Origin: Phlebiopsis flavidoalba
Taxonomy: Eukaryota > Basidiomycota > Agaricomycetes > Polyporales > Phanerochaetaceae
DNA length: 64,000 nucleotides
Direction of reading: 5' to 3'
Assembly (NCBI GenBank): GCA_035772785.1
Contig: JAOCPU010000041.1
Coordinates: forward strand, 124,001-188,000
Position numbers and translations under genes: made by a program. Shown here in pieces: positions 34,992-44,460 of this stretch; positions within the stretch are counted from its first letter, which is position 1, and each line of letters opens with the position of its first letter. Below the pieces are notes generated by a model. That model ran no database searches, had not been told where the DNA came from, and was given only the letters and a program-made list of their open reading frames with translations.

Positions 34992-37274
34992 ATGTCTGCT
35001 ATGTCTTCGAGCATCACTTTCTACACTGTGTCGACCAGCACGTTGTCCGGGGGGACGAGCAATTGACCGTGGCCTTGTTGGACAACCGAGTTGGCTCAGG
35101 CCAACCAAGACGCGATGGAGACTGACACAGACGTATCTACGTTCGGAAGGCAGTAGTCAGGAAGATAGGTACGTCGCACAGCGACTTCTACGAGACTTGT
35201 GCTCACCTTCCTTGAGCTCCTCGCCTTGTGGCGAGCACCGGGGCCGTCAGCAGCCAAAGGTACGTGTCTTTCTTGTGGCCGAAAGATGTGTTCGTGATGT
35301 TGACTTGAGTAGCAGCGTCACCGTAAAGGGACGGGAAGCATGAGCACAAGGTCGCGCTCGCGAGAGTGTACGCGTCTCGTCGTGGCCGATGACGCGTGGA
35401 GTGGAGCTAACTTGAGTAGCAGAGTCGCCGTGTGACCGTAAAGGAAGAGGAAGCACGAGAGCAAAGTCGAGCTCGGCGAAAGGTAGGCGTTTCCTTTATG
35501 GCCAATGACGCGTCGTGATACTGAGCTCGGTTGCAGTGTCGCTGTAAAGGACGAGGAACGTGTGGACGATGTCAAGGTCGAGTTCGACGAGCCGGACGTC
35601 GGCCAACCTGCAGAGGCCATCGAGGCCAAATTAGAGTCAGAAGATGACGTCAAGATAGAGAGCGACGACGATGTCAATGCAGAGAGCGAAGACGAGGTGA
35701 AAGTAGGGGAGAGCGACGATATGAATACGAAGTGAAAGTGGAGATCGACGAGGAATACGAAGTCAAAATCGAGATTGACGAGGAATACGAAGTCAAAGTC
35801 GAGAGTGATGAAGAAGACGACGTCAAAGTCGAGAGCGATGGAGAAGACGAAGTGAAAGTAGAGAGTGACGGAGAATACGACGTCGAGAACGACGTCGATG
35901 AGGATGACGACGACGAGTGCGTACCTTACTCGTATGGCGCCGCTACAGCTAAGCTGATCGGTCTGCGTAGCCCATTCGTGCCGGTACCTGTGGCCCAGAT
36001 GTTGGGGGGCCAGATGAGGGCGCCGATCCTGGTGCCTGCCGTATGGTCCGAGTCCGAATCCGACTCTGAGTCCGATTCTGAAACCGAGCGGAGTCGGAGC
36101 CGGAGGTGGATGAAGAGGATGAAGAGCCGGAGGTGGACGAAGAAGACGAGGAGCCAGAGATTGGCGAAGAGGACGAGGAGCCAGAGGTGGAGGTGGACGA
36201 AAACCTTCCACCCTGGCCCGTGAACGAGGGAGCTGGGAATGGGATATGATCCACCCTTCCTGAGCACATCTCGCGCACAGAAAGAACTGATAACACACGT
36301 CACAGCCCTTCGATCAGGAGGAGGGTGACGATGACTCGGCCGAGGGGCCTAGCGTGCCAAGGATCCGTGGACGACAGGTCTTTGGGGAGCTGCCCATCCC
36401 TCCGGCAGCCGAGTCAGAGGACGAGGAGGGGAGGGCAGCGTCAAGGAGGAGCCGAGCGACGACGACGCTCAGGCCGTCGTGGAAGGAGGAGAGATCGGGC
36501 GATGACGCTAAACGCCGCGGTGAAGGAGGAGGCGGGCTGACGATGAAGCAGTCACCGCCGTGAAGTCGAGAGCCTGCCGGTGACGACGTAGCCACCGCCG
36601 TGAAGTCGGAGCCTGCCGATGACGACGCCATCGCCGCCGTGAAGTCGGAGCCCGCCGAAGACGAGGAAGAGTCTTCGGCGATGGACGTGGACGTCGAGGA
36701 GGAGCCAGCCGCGGATGTCGTCCAGGAGCCCGCGGAGCAGGTTCAAGAGGACGACCAGCCCGAGCCCGCGCCTTCTAGCGTCGTAGAGGATATCGCACCA
36801 GTGGCCGTCGAACAGGTCCAAGAGGACCGCCAGCCCGAGCTCGGCGCCTCCCAGCGCTGAAGAGAACATTGTACCGGACGCGTCACAGGCGGCACGGCGC
36901 AGTGCGCGCATCGGGGGGGGGGGGGGGCGGGTCATCACAACGGCCCTGCCGGCCACTCAGACACGAGTCGCTGCCGCGGGAACAGCGATGGCGAGGAGGC
37001 AGGCACCGAAGAGGAGGGTGGCGACAACAGAGGTTGCTGCCACGAACAACGCGGAGGCGGGCCCGTCGAGGCATGCCTGAGGAGGCGGTGCCGACGACGG
37101 GGGCTGCGAGCAGCACAGAGGCGGGCCCGTCGAGCGAGCCTGCGGAGGAGGAGGCGGCGACCAATGCAAAGAAGAGCAGGGGGAAGAAGAGGAGGTGGGA
37201 TGAGGTGCCCAAGAATGCGCGCGAGGAGGGGCCGTGGGGGGAAAGAGGTTGAGGAAGAAGTAGCTCAAGAGTAA
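34992..37274 (+). CDS. Unknown acidic, repeat-rich protein, array copy 1 (best preserved)
   Basis: I do not recognise the family. The proposed start is MSAMSSSITF at 34992. Three similar exon-like segments follow (35300-35590), then a highly acidic section of 10-residue repeats (VEIDEEYEVK type, 35637-35885). Next is a D/E-rich block with VPYSYGAATAKLIGLRS, an S-E-S-D-S-E tract near 36045 and the motif DENLPPWPVNEG near 36200. Further on are VKEEPSDDDA and VKSEPADDDA repeats, then VEEEPAADVVQEPAEQVQED. The basic C-terminus KKSRGKKRRWDEVPKNAREE with GPWGE ends near TAA 37272-37274. Frame changes occur near 35730, 36110, 36540, 36860, 37080 and 37240. Composition suggests a disordered, perhaps nuclear or chromatin-associated, protein; this is only inference. 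Related copies lie at 39016 and 41500. Confidence 0.5.
35300..35590 (+). repeat. Three tandem exon-like repeats of about 107-114 bases
   Basis: The segment TTGAGTAGCAGCGTCACCG begins near 35304 and recurs with changes near 35412 and 35525. Each is followed by a GTAAAGG-(A/G)-CG-(A/G)-GGAA-like coding stretch. Each unit is preceded by an intron-like sequence ending in AG, so this looks like tandem duplication of one exon plus its upstream intron. A single copy of the same segment is found in array copy 2 (near 39196) and copy 3 (near 41577). Confidence 0.6.
35637..35887 (+). repeat. 30-base (10-residue) acidic minisatellite
   Basis: From about 35738 five consecutive 10-residue units of the form V-E-[IS]-D-[EG]-E-[YD]-[ED]-V-K are in frame. 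The preceding 100 bases hold looser units in a frame offset by one. Every unit is D/E-rich with one lysine, so the encoded stretch is extremely acidic. Confidence 0.75.
36550..36665 (+). repeat. 39-base (13-residue) repeat, three units
   Basis: Units begin with TGAAGTCG at 36561, 36601 and 36640 and encode VKSEPADDDA-x-AA-like peptides. The first unit carries one extra base compared with the others (spacing 40 versus 39), which is exactly where the reading frame breaks. Confidence 0.7.
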
Positions 37275-38400
37275 TCGATGGGGGGTACTTGCACGCCTCT
37301 TATACTCTTCGTGGACATTATCATAGTTTTGGACTTTGTACTTGTATCGCGAAAGCATCAAAGGACAATGCTAGCACTATTTAACCAATCGATTTAGTTT
37401 GTGATAATCGCGCAAATACCTTTATAAGCAATACAAACGAGAACGTACCCTTCATCGACATCGAGCTCGCCGACCCTGAAACACGCGTGGTGGCATTTTG
37501 AGTAGGCTCGGGGAACGCCTTGTAGCAGTCTACACTTGCCAGCAAGACCACAAGTATACTGAAGCCTGGGCTCCAAGGCGACTCTTTACATAGGATGAGT
37601 ACACGAAACGCAGACATTTTGACAAAGCGCGACACTTACCCATCGTTATTCCCCCAGGCCCTAGACGACGCTGCGGAGTCTACCCATGCCTAGCTGCAGT
37701 ATTTAAATCGTCTCTATTCGCTCAGCGATGGCATGAGAGTATATTTACCAGAGTCTGCACAGGTCACGCGACATGAGAGTGAAAGGTATTCGACGAGGAA
37801 TGGCTTTCAGGGTCAGGTGAAGAGGTCGACTGGAGAAACGCGCAGCGGCTCGAAAATGCCACAAAAAATATGGGCGCTAAATATAATCCGCATCACCCTC
37901 GTGGCGTTCGGGCAAGGCTCGGGCTTGGACTGAAGCTCTCCCGGGCCGCCGTGACGGCTACTGACAAAAAGTTGCCAAAAGTTGCGATATCGAGTAGTAG
38001 CAACAACCGCAAGCTGAACAAGAAAGAAGTGAATCTTGAGACGCGAAGGTCCGTGGAAAGCTCTATTGATTATTTGGCACCTCGAAAGCGGCCGACCCGA
38101 GTTGTCCTTCTCTTCAAAATCGTCGCTCTCGGCTGATTTTCTCTCGTGAGTCACACACAGACGGTAAGGGAAGATAGGCTCAGAATCGACAGACTCGAGG
38201 TCCCCCTTATATAATCAAAACACTTGCTTCAGAACAAACAAATTCGGACCACTTATTCTAGCCATTCGCGATATTTCTGGATGCGAACCTAGTTGTACAG
38301 TATTACGATCTACCAGATGGAGGGAAAAAGTGGATAGCCCAATGCGTTTACTTTTGGCATACAAGTTCTATCAAGTCGATCGTAACACCATGTCGAACAA
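37275..38400 (+). other. Array copy 1 downstream segment with small conserved reading frame
   Basis: The 3' flank of the acidic gene (GACTTTGTACTTGTATCGCG, then AATGCTAGCACTATTT and CCAATCGATT) is repeated after copies 2 and 3. It is followed by a segment that is also repeated. Here a plus-strand frame starts MSTRNADILTKRDTYPS near 37595, and another region near 37735 reads VYLPESAQVTRHESERYSTR, then KIWALNIIRITLVAFG. Copy 3 has the similar IYVPSERSERFTYSTTSVSS and KLWALSVVCVTG. A minus-strand frame here begins MSAFRVLILCKESP with a hydrophobic stretch, so coding direction is unsettled. Function unknown. Confidence 0.35.
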
Positions 38401-38703
38401 AACGAGATTATGGGCCACCGCACCTAGAGGGCGCCGCCGTCCGCCAATGCGGCACGAACACCGATTATAACAAGCTCGTATGTGCACTGCGCCCGCGCAC
38501 CCAATAAAGTCCTTCACGTCCAGTTCGAGCATTTATTGTAGCGTACTGCTAAGGTATCTGGCTTAATTAGACATAAGTTGCTGCGAATACCGCGTCCGAG
38601 ACGCGGCCTGCACGCGGGTGTACGACGCGTTCGGCCTGCCTTGGGCGCACACCGCCCCGTCGAAAGCCACACAGCGCGGCGGGGGAGCCACTGCTACCGA
38701 GGT

Positions 38704-38800
38704 TGGCCACACTGGCCACATGAGCCACATACCGCAGCACGACGGGTCCACCTCACAGCCGAGCTGGCCACGCTGGCCACATACCGCAGCAGCCGAGGGG
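38704..38800 (+). repeat. 61-base direct repeat upstream of array copy 2
   Basis: TGGCCACACTGGCCACAT at 38704 recurs as TGGCCACGCTGGCCACAT at 38765, each shortly followed by ACCGCAGCA. It lies 100-300 bases upstream of the copy 2 start, in the promoter side. Confidence 0.55.
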
Positions 38801-39015
38801 CGAGGAGGGACAAGCAGCTCGACAGCGAGTGGCACAGCCGGCGGGCCTCGGGAGTCATGCCCCACGCAAAGCGGGGTTGATATAAGGACCGCCGCTGGGG
38901 TGGGTGGGGTTGAACCGCTACCACTACCTTCGTGAACGATGGGTCCTCCGCCCTCCACTGTGAATCGTACATCAATTTGTGCCTACTCAGGTTATGACCT
39001 CCCGATACTACCCCA

Positions 39016-40200
39016 ATGTCTACCACGACGTCCGCTGAGCAGCGCGTTACCCGCGAGGGTGATCCGAGCGGCGTGGCCGACCAAGGCCAAGGCGGGATAA
39101 AGACCGAGACAAACGCGTCTACGCGTCGAGCAATAGTCAACGGGTGGGTCGACGGTGACTTCCACACCACACCTCCGTGACCGACGTCAGTTCTCACTTG
39201 AGTAGCAGCGTTTTCTGTGCCTGGTGGAGAACGAGGAAGACGTCGGCCACCCTACAGAGCATGTCGAAGAGAATAATGTCGAAGCTAAAGTTGATAGCGA
39301 TGATGAGGACGAGAATGTGCCGTACGTACCTTGCGTCTCTCACGACTACAGCTAGGCTCACCTACTAGAAAGCCCAAACCATAGCGGCGAGCGCGAGAGG
39401 ACCGTTTCTGGCGCCTGCCACTCTGTGCCGCATCCGATTCCGAGTCCGAAAGTGACTCTGAATCCGAGGAGGAATCAGAGCCGGAGAGGTGGACGAGAAC
39501 ATCCCGCCCTGGCCCGTGCACGAGATGGCTGAAAGAGGGATATATATCCTTTCTGAGGGCATCTCGCACTCAGAAAATATACATATCAGACTACCGCCCG
39601 CGGTGGGGATCCGAGGACACGGGATGTTCAGAGTTTCGGAGGTGCCGGTGGGAAGCGCCTGAGGAGGAAGGCCCATGAGGATCCGTGGGCGGGTGGTCTT
39701 TGTTAGAGCTTCCCATCGAACGTGTGGCGGACGAGGTCGTCCGACGATGAGGAAGTCGGGTCGTGGAAGCGTCCGACGACGAGGACGTACACGAGATCTT
39801 GGTGGAGCCCACTGAAGAGGCTCAAGTCGTCCTCCACGACGCGATTCTGCCCCTTCTGATGCCGAAGAGGACGCCGTACCGGATGCGCCGCCGGCTGTGA
39901 AGGCGCAGCTCGCGCATCGCGGCGTGCAAAGGCCTTGAAGGCATTAGCGGTCGCTGAGAACCATCCACCGGCCCGAATCCAAGAAGAGGGGGCGAGGGCA
40001 GCAAGAGGAACCCGGCCATGACGACGCTCCCACTGTGGCGAAGGCAGGCCCGTCGAGGAGAGTTGAGGAGGCAGCGGCTGCCGCCGTTGGGCCACCAAAC
40101 AAGACTGGGCGCAAGAAGAGGAAGTGGGATCAGGTGGTCCAGGAATGCCCGCGAGGAGGGTCCTTGGGGAAGAGGTTGAGATCGTCGAGGGAGTGATCGA
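39016..40200 (+). CDS. Unknown acidic protein, array copy 2 (shorter, degenerate)
   Basis: The start MSTTTSAEQRVTREGDPSGV at 39016 follows the promoter element shared with copy 1 (GCAAAGCGGGGTTGATATA near 38869). The first exon ends GGIKTETNASTRRAIVNG before a GTGGGT donor. After the intron the acidic frame is ENEEDVGHPTEHVEENNVEA, then KVDSDDEDENVPY. Next come an S-E-S-D-S-E stretch (39435-39480) and a DENIPPWPV-like sequence near 39495. The basic C-terminus is GRKKRKWDQV followed by the NAREEGPWGEE-like end near 40140-40200. It lacks the 30-base and 39-base repeat expansions of copy 1. Frame changes are frequent, so it may be a pseudogene. Confidence 0.4.
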
Positions 40201-40990
40201 TGGATTTACTTTGCGCTCATTTTTATACTCCTCGCTGTGGGCTTTGACTTGTATCGTGGCTGTGGGCTTTGTACTTGTATCACGACAGTATCTCCGAAGA
40301 GAGCAATGCTAGCACTATTGGACCAATCGATTCAGCTTTTGATGAATGTAGCGATAATAAACGAGAACTTACCCTGATTATCAGCGACTCACCGACCTAT
40401 AAGTGTGCCACTTACGCGTAGGTATACTTACTGTTGTTTATGCCTTCAGATCCTACACAACGACCATACCAAGCAGGAGCGCACATTCATCTCCGTTTAT
40501 GAGCGACGCAAAAGTTTCAGAAATTTCTTCAGGAGTGGCTTGGGTCTCAGTTAAGCGACGGTCGGGAGTAAAAGAGAAAATGTGGGCGGCCAGATATATC
40601 GCCGTCGTGGCGTTCGGGGCTTTGGGCCAAGCCACTGCTCGTCGGGAAGACGCGCGCATTCGCCGCATCAACTCATCACGATGTAAGACTTGCTGCTATC
40701 TGTCTGGTCTGTAGTGAACGCACTCTGGTGCTCGTACAGGCTCCGGGAACTATACCCTGATTCTCGGGAGCGCCTCCAGTCGTGAGACTCTCATTTTTTA
40801 CTCAACCATTAAACGTCTATTGAGTGTGGTGTTATGGGCATTGAAAGTGTCAATATTGTAGCAGCCCCTCCATTTTTACAGGATTGGTGAGATGGGCGCC
40901 ATTGTCTGAGTCTTATTGACGAAGTGTCTGTCCTTCGCGTTCCATGTGGTGCCGTGTTGACGTGCCTCTCGGTTAGAGATTGTTGTACCG
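40201..40990 (+). other. Array copy 2 downstream segment
   Basis: The 3' flank repeats that of copy 1 (TTTGTACTTGTATCACGA, CAATGCTAGCACTATTG, CCAATCGATT). Near 40575 a plus-strand frame reads MWAARYIAVVAFGALGQ, the counterpart of KIWALNIIRITLVAFG in copy 1. No function recognised. Confidence 0.35.
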
Positions 40991-41499
40991 CGTCGCGCGA
41001 TTCGTTTGTCACTGAGCCTATTGCACGCGTGAGATCTGAACAGAGTCAATTACCTTCGAAAAACAGTTGCCCCTATGAATAGGCTGTGCTGCTACGAAGC
41101 CTGACTTCAAGCGAACCATTACAGAGCCGCAAACATTCATGAACAGATGATATTGACATGATGCCATTCAATTCTTACTTGCACTCGCCGGACATCCGCC
41201 GGTTCCATTCAGAACTGTTCGCTAGACATGGATATTTGGCCAGATATCCAAGTCACATGATGTATTACTGCCACAAACAGTTGGCAGCGAGCCCCCTAAT
41301 GTGAACGTATCTTTGGGAGATGCATGGCGTTCTTTCCCCATTTGAAGTATAACTTTCTAGAGACTAGATAAGTAAATTCACCGACACGGAGGTATCTATT
41401 TCGTGCGATGGTCAACGGTATGTCCAGCGCCGACATACTATTTATCACTCCCGTACTCGCACCTCTTCTGACAAGTTTCACCGTCTCGGTGGCGTGCCC

Positions 41500-42689
41500 C
41501 TGATACTGGGTGGTAAGTCAAGAGCGATCAGAGTGTACTGTATCTCCTCGTGATTGGCGACAGTTTCTGCAATGTTGAATTGAGTAGCAGCGTCACGTTG
41601 AAGAGTGAGGGGGACGAGGGAGAGGAACTCTTGAGCGAGAGCCGGACGCCTGCCACTATGGAGAGAGAAGCAATGATGTGTCGATAATGTACCGTGCGTA
41701 CCTTGTCGCAGGCTTCTTGTCTCACAGCAATTGGGCTCACACCCTTCACCATAGCCTAGTCATGTCTGCGGGTGTGGCACAATACCTGCGACCAGAGCCT
41801 GGAGTGGAACCTCGCTTTGTCCGGCCATATGGCCTAAGCCTGACTCCAAGTCTGGCTGTAAAACCAAGTTGAAACAGAGCAGTGCCCGGCATGGATGAAC
41901 ATCTTCCAACCCCACCCCGCCTGTAAACTGGGATCAGGGGCTGAGAGGGGGACATCCGCCCGTTTTGGCAATGTTCCCTTACAAGAAACGGATGATATCA
42001 CCGCATCAAAGCCCCCCTAGGATCCGAGTCGCACCGAGGCGAGCTCCTCGCCAAGCCAGCAGAGGAATCCTGTGTGGCCAAGAGGGAGGGTTTGATCAAG
42101 GAGGAGCCCGACTAGCGACGACGACGCGCTCCCCGTTTTAAAGGAGGAGAGCCCGACGACACAACAACAAGGCTTTCTTGGCGGCGCTGTAAGAGGTTGG
42201 AGAGGTGGCGACTGGCGATGCTTTCGCGAAGACTTGCCGCGTGGGGGGAGGAGGACGCAAGAATACTGCTCACAAAACAGCTCAAGCCTTCTCATCCCTC
42301 CGCATAAGAAAGCGCCGATAAGGGAGCGTACAATGATTCACCATAAAAAAAAACCGGTAAAAAAGACCAAATCCGGTGCCAGCCGCTATATGTGAGACAA
42401 CAGTTCGGTGTTCACGACGAGACTGCGGGGCGAGCGACGATTGAAGACGACCATAACAGAGGCGACAGCCGCCGACAACGTGAGAGGCGGCAGCGGGTCC
42501 GTCGAAGATACTTCAAGGAGAGACAGCAACTCAGGGTCGCCGTCGTTGTCGAAGAAGCGCATGGGAAGGTGGAAGAGGAAGTTGGAATGAAGAATATAGG
42601 AATGCCCGCGAAGAGGGCCCTTGGGCGAAGAGATTGAGACCGTTGAGGAAGTGATTGAGGAAGGCAGCTGGAACGCATCTGATTCTTGA
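41500..42689 (+). pseudogene. Unknown acidic protein, array copy 3 (decayed)
   Basis: The segment TTGAATTGAGTAGCAGCGTC near 41574 matches the exon-like repeat of copy 1. A DEHLPTPP-like stretch near 41895 matches DENLPPWPV. Near 42110 KEEPD/DDDALPVLKEE recalls the VKEEPSDDDA repeat of copy 1. The C-terminal frame (42590-42689) gives GEEIETVEEVIEEGSWNASD with TGA 42687-42689 and corresponds to GEEVEEEVAQE of copy 1. No start codon or continuous acidic frame is left, and the S-E-S-D tract is missing, so it is probably dead. Confidence 0.4.
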
Positions 42690-43470
42690 CCCCCTCGTGA
42701 ACGTAGTTATCGATTATGTACTTGTATCGCGAATGTAAGCTTTGGAGATAATAATATTATGACCGTTCAGTCAACTAATTGGGTCGAATCGCAAGTGAGG
42801 ACGTACCCTTTCATTGACGGCGAATTGGCTAACCCTGCAGTTGCGAGTTCCACCCAGAGTAGAAACGGTGGACCCGATAATTCCTTATTCCTTAGAGGAG
42901 TTCGCACTCGGTAGCAGCATTTGTAATTATGCTGATCCCCAAGGCTTTTCACAAAATGGCTACGTATGATGAGTACACACAAAACGCAAGAGATACTTCT
43001 AATTGTAACACTTGCCTGTCGTCGTTTGCCTACAAGACGTGTGCCGGGCCATCGCCATCAACAACAGGATATTTACGTTCCTTCTGAGCGTAGCGAGAGG
43101 TTCACATATTCTACGACGAGTGTCTCGTCAGGAGAGCCGGCAGGAGATCATGTACAGCGGAAAGAGACCGCGCTCACTGGGCCTCGCAGGGGTAAGTTGT
43201 GGGCGCTAAGCGTAGTCTGCGTCACCGGGCTTGCGCCGAGGCCGCCGAGGCTGGCAAGCCGTTCGCACGCCTGCTGCCTTGGGGTCTCGACAATCCTAGT
43301 GACACCTTGTCACCCCCTCTCCGTTGGACGTGTCTCCGAGTTATTCGCGTCGTTCGACAGAAAGGTTCACAGAAAAGAATTGGAGACGTAGTCCATGGGT
43401 TGCTGATGAGCCCAGCAGATACTCTGATATCATATGAAGCTACAAAAGGTCCAAGCGAGTGATGGCGATG
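42690..43470 (+). other. Array copy 3 downstream segment with reading frame
   Basis: The 3' flank again has TATGTACTTGTATCGCGAAT and GAGGACGTACCC as in copy 1. The plus-strand frame from 42966 (MMSTHKTQEILLIVTLACRR) continues with IYVPSERSERFTYSTTSVSS and KLWALSVVCVTGLAP. It is the longest version of the small downstream frame found in copy 1. Similarity between copies at peptide level (I/V-Y-V/L-P...W-A-L) suggests past coding function. Product unknown. Confidence 0.35.
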
Positions 43471-43840
43471 ATATGAGGAAGGTCTGGGAGCACGGTGAAT
43501 AAGAAAGAGAGTGAAGGTAATTTGAAGAGTCGTGGCATCTGGTTAATATATAGGTATAGGTTAATGATAGCGGGCTGTGTTCTATGCCGTATTTTTGCAT
43601 GCTTGCACTAACTTACTACGACTGGTCACTCAGGTTCCCGCATGATTGGAAGAAGGTCTAAGTACAACTTCATACATTACAAAGTCATCCATACAAACAC
43701 GACAGTGCGCGAAAGTTGTCTCTTTCAACTTCCAAGCCGCGGCCAGTAATACCTTCCAGGATATTACCACCATTGTTGGGGTCAGAGACGATCTCCTATT
43801 GCTCCGGGGCAATAGGTGGCCTGAGAACACAGGTATCAGC

Positions 43841-44460
43841 TCATATCATCTTTGTCGCGGTAGTAGGTCTGCGTACGTCTTTGCACTCAAGCAGAGAGCT
43901 AACAACGATGGAACTCGTGCCAGGCGTCGCGCAGAAGAAGCCATTCTCCAGGTGGGTACCGCATGTCGAGAGCTGATTTACAGCTACCACCACAGTTGCC
44001 CCCGTCACAGAAGGCGACGTTGTTGGTCGCAGCGAGGCATGCGGTGCCCTTTGGCATCGATGCACGTCGGGCCGCCGGTGTAAACATTACAGGTGCCGCC
44101 GCAGACGTCATCGACGCGCTTGTCGCAGAAAGTGACCATGGTGTCGCGCTTCTGCATGTCGCGACTCGCGAGCGGGTTGTCTACGATGGGCTCGCCGTGG
44201 AAGGTGAGATTAGCGTCGGTGGTGGCCAACCAATGCTTGAACTGGGTCTCAGTGACAAGGTAAGTGGCAGGCTGGGTTGCCGTTGGTAGCATCTCTTGCA
44301 ATGAGATGGTCAACCTGGTGGCACGATTTTCGGTCAGAGGATTGAAGCTTGGCATATTTTACGGTATACACTCACGGAAGCACCGTTTTGCGGTGATAGC
44401 GAAGGTCAAAGCAGCGAGGAAACCAAAGGAGATGGAAGAGAACTTGGTTGCGAACTGCAT
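43841..44460 (-). CDS. Small secreted cysteine-rich protein with KEX2-like site
   Basis: The start MQFATKFSSISFGFLAALTF with AITA is a clear signal peptide. A short intron near 44375-44315 follows. The pro-region (LTFHGEPIVDNPLASRDMQ) ends in KR, a KEX2-type site. The mature part begins DTMVTFCDKRVDDVCGGTCN and continues with VYTGGPTCIDA, ACLAATNNVAFCDGGNCGGS, CNQLSTCGTHLENGFFCATP and GTSSIVVS. It holds ten cysteines. The same layout (signal peptide, pro-region, KRDTMVTFC, two C-x-x-x-x-G-G-x-C repeats) is familiar from small secreted proteins of wood-decay and litter fungi, function unknown. Two one-base frame changes (near 44050 and 43985) must be assumed to join the blocks. It could be an effector-like or wall-associated protein; that is inference. 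Confidence 0.65.

Larger units (their letters stand above)
34860..43470 (+). repeat. Degenerate tandem array, three copies of a composite unit
   Basis: The same order of landmarks occurs three times on the plus strand. It runs TATA-like promoter element (copies 1 and 2), exon-like TAGCAGCGTC segment, acidic coding region, C-terminal NAREEGPWGEE, 3' flank with TTGTACTTGTATCGCG, then the small W-A-L frame. Unit lengths fall from about 3.5 kb (copy 1) to about 2 kb (copies 2 and 3), mainly through loss or gain of internal repeats. A fourth remnant may lie near 45640-46080, where GGAAACGTAGTCCATAG and GCTGATGAG resemble copy 3 near 43382. Confidence 0.55.

Noticed and set aside
35318..36298. 326-codon minus-strand open frame across the acidic gene
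   Set aside because: Composition (F, V, S and D rich repeats) is what a reversed D/E minisatellite gives; promoter, C-terminal motif and copy-to-copy conservation support the plus strand.
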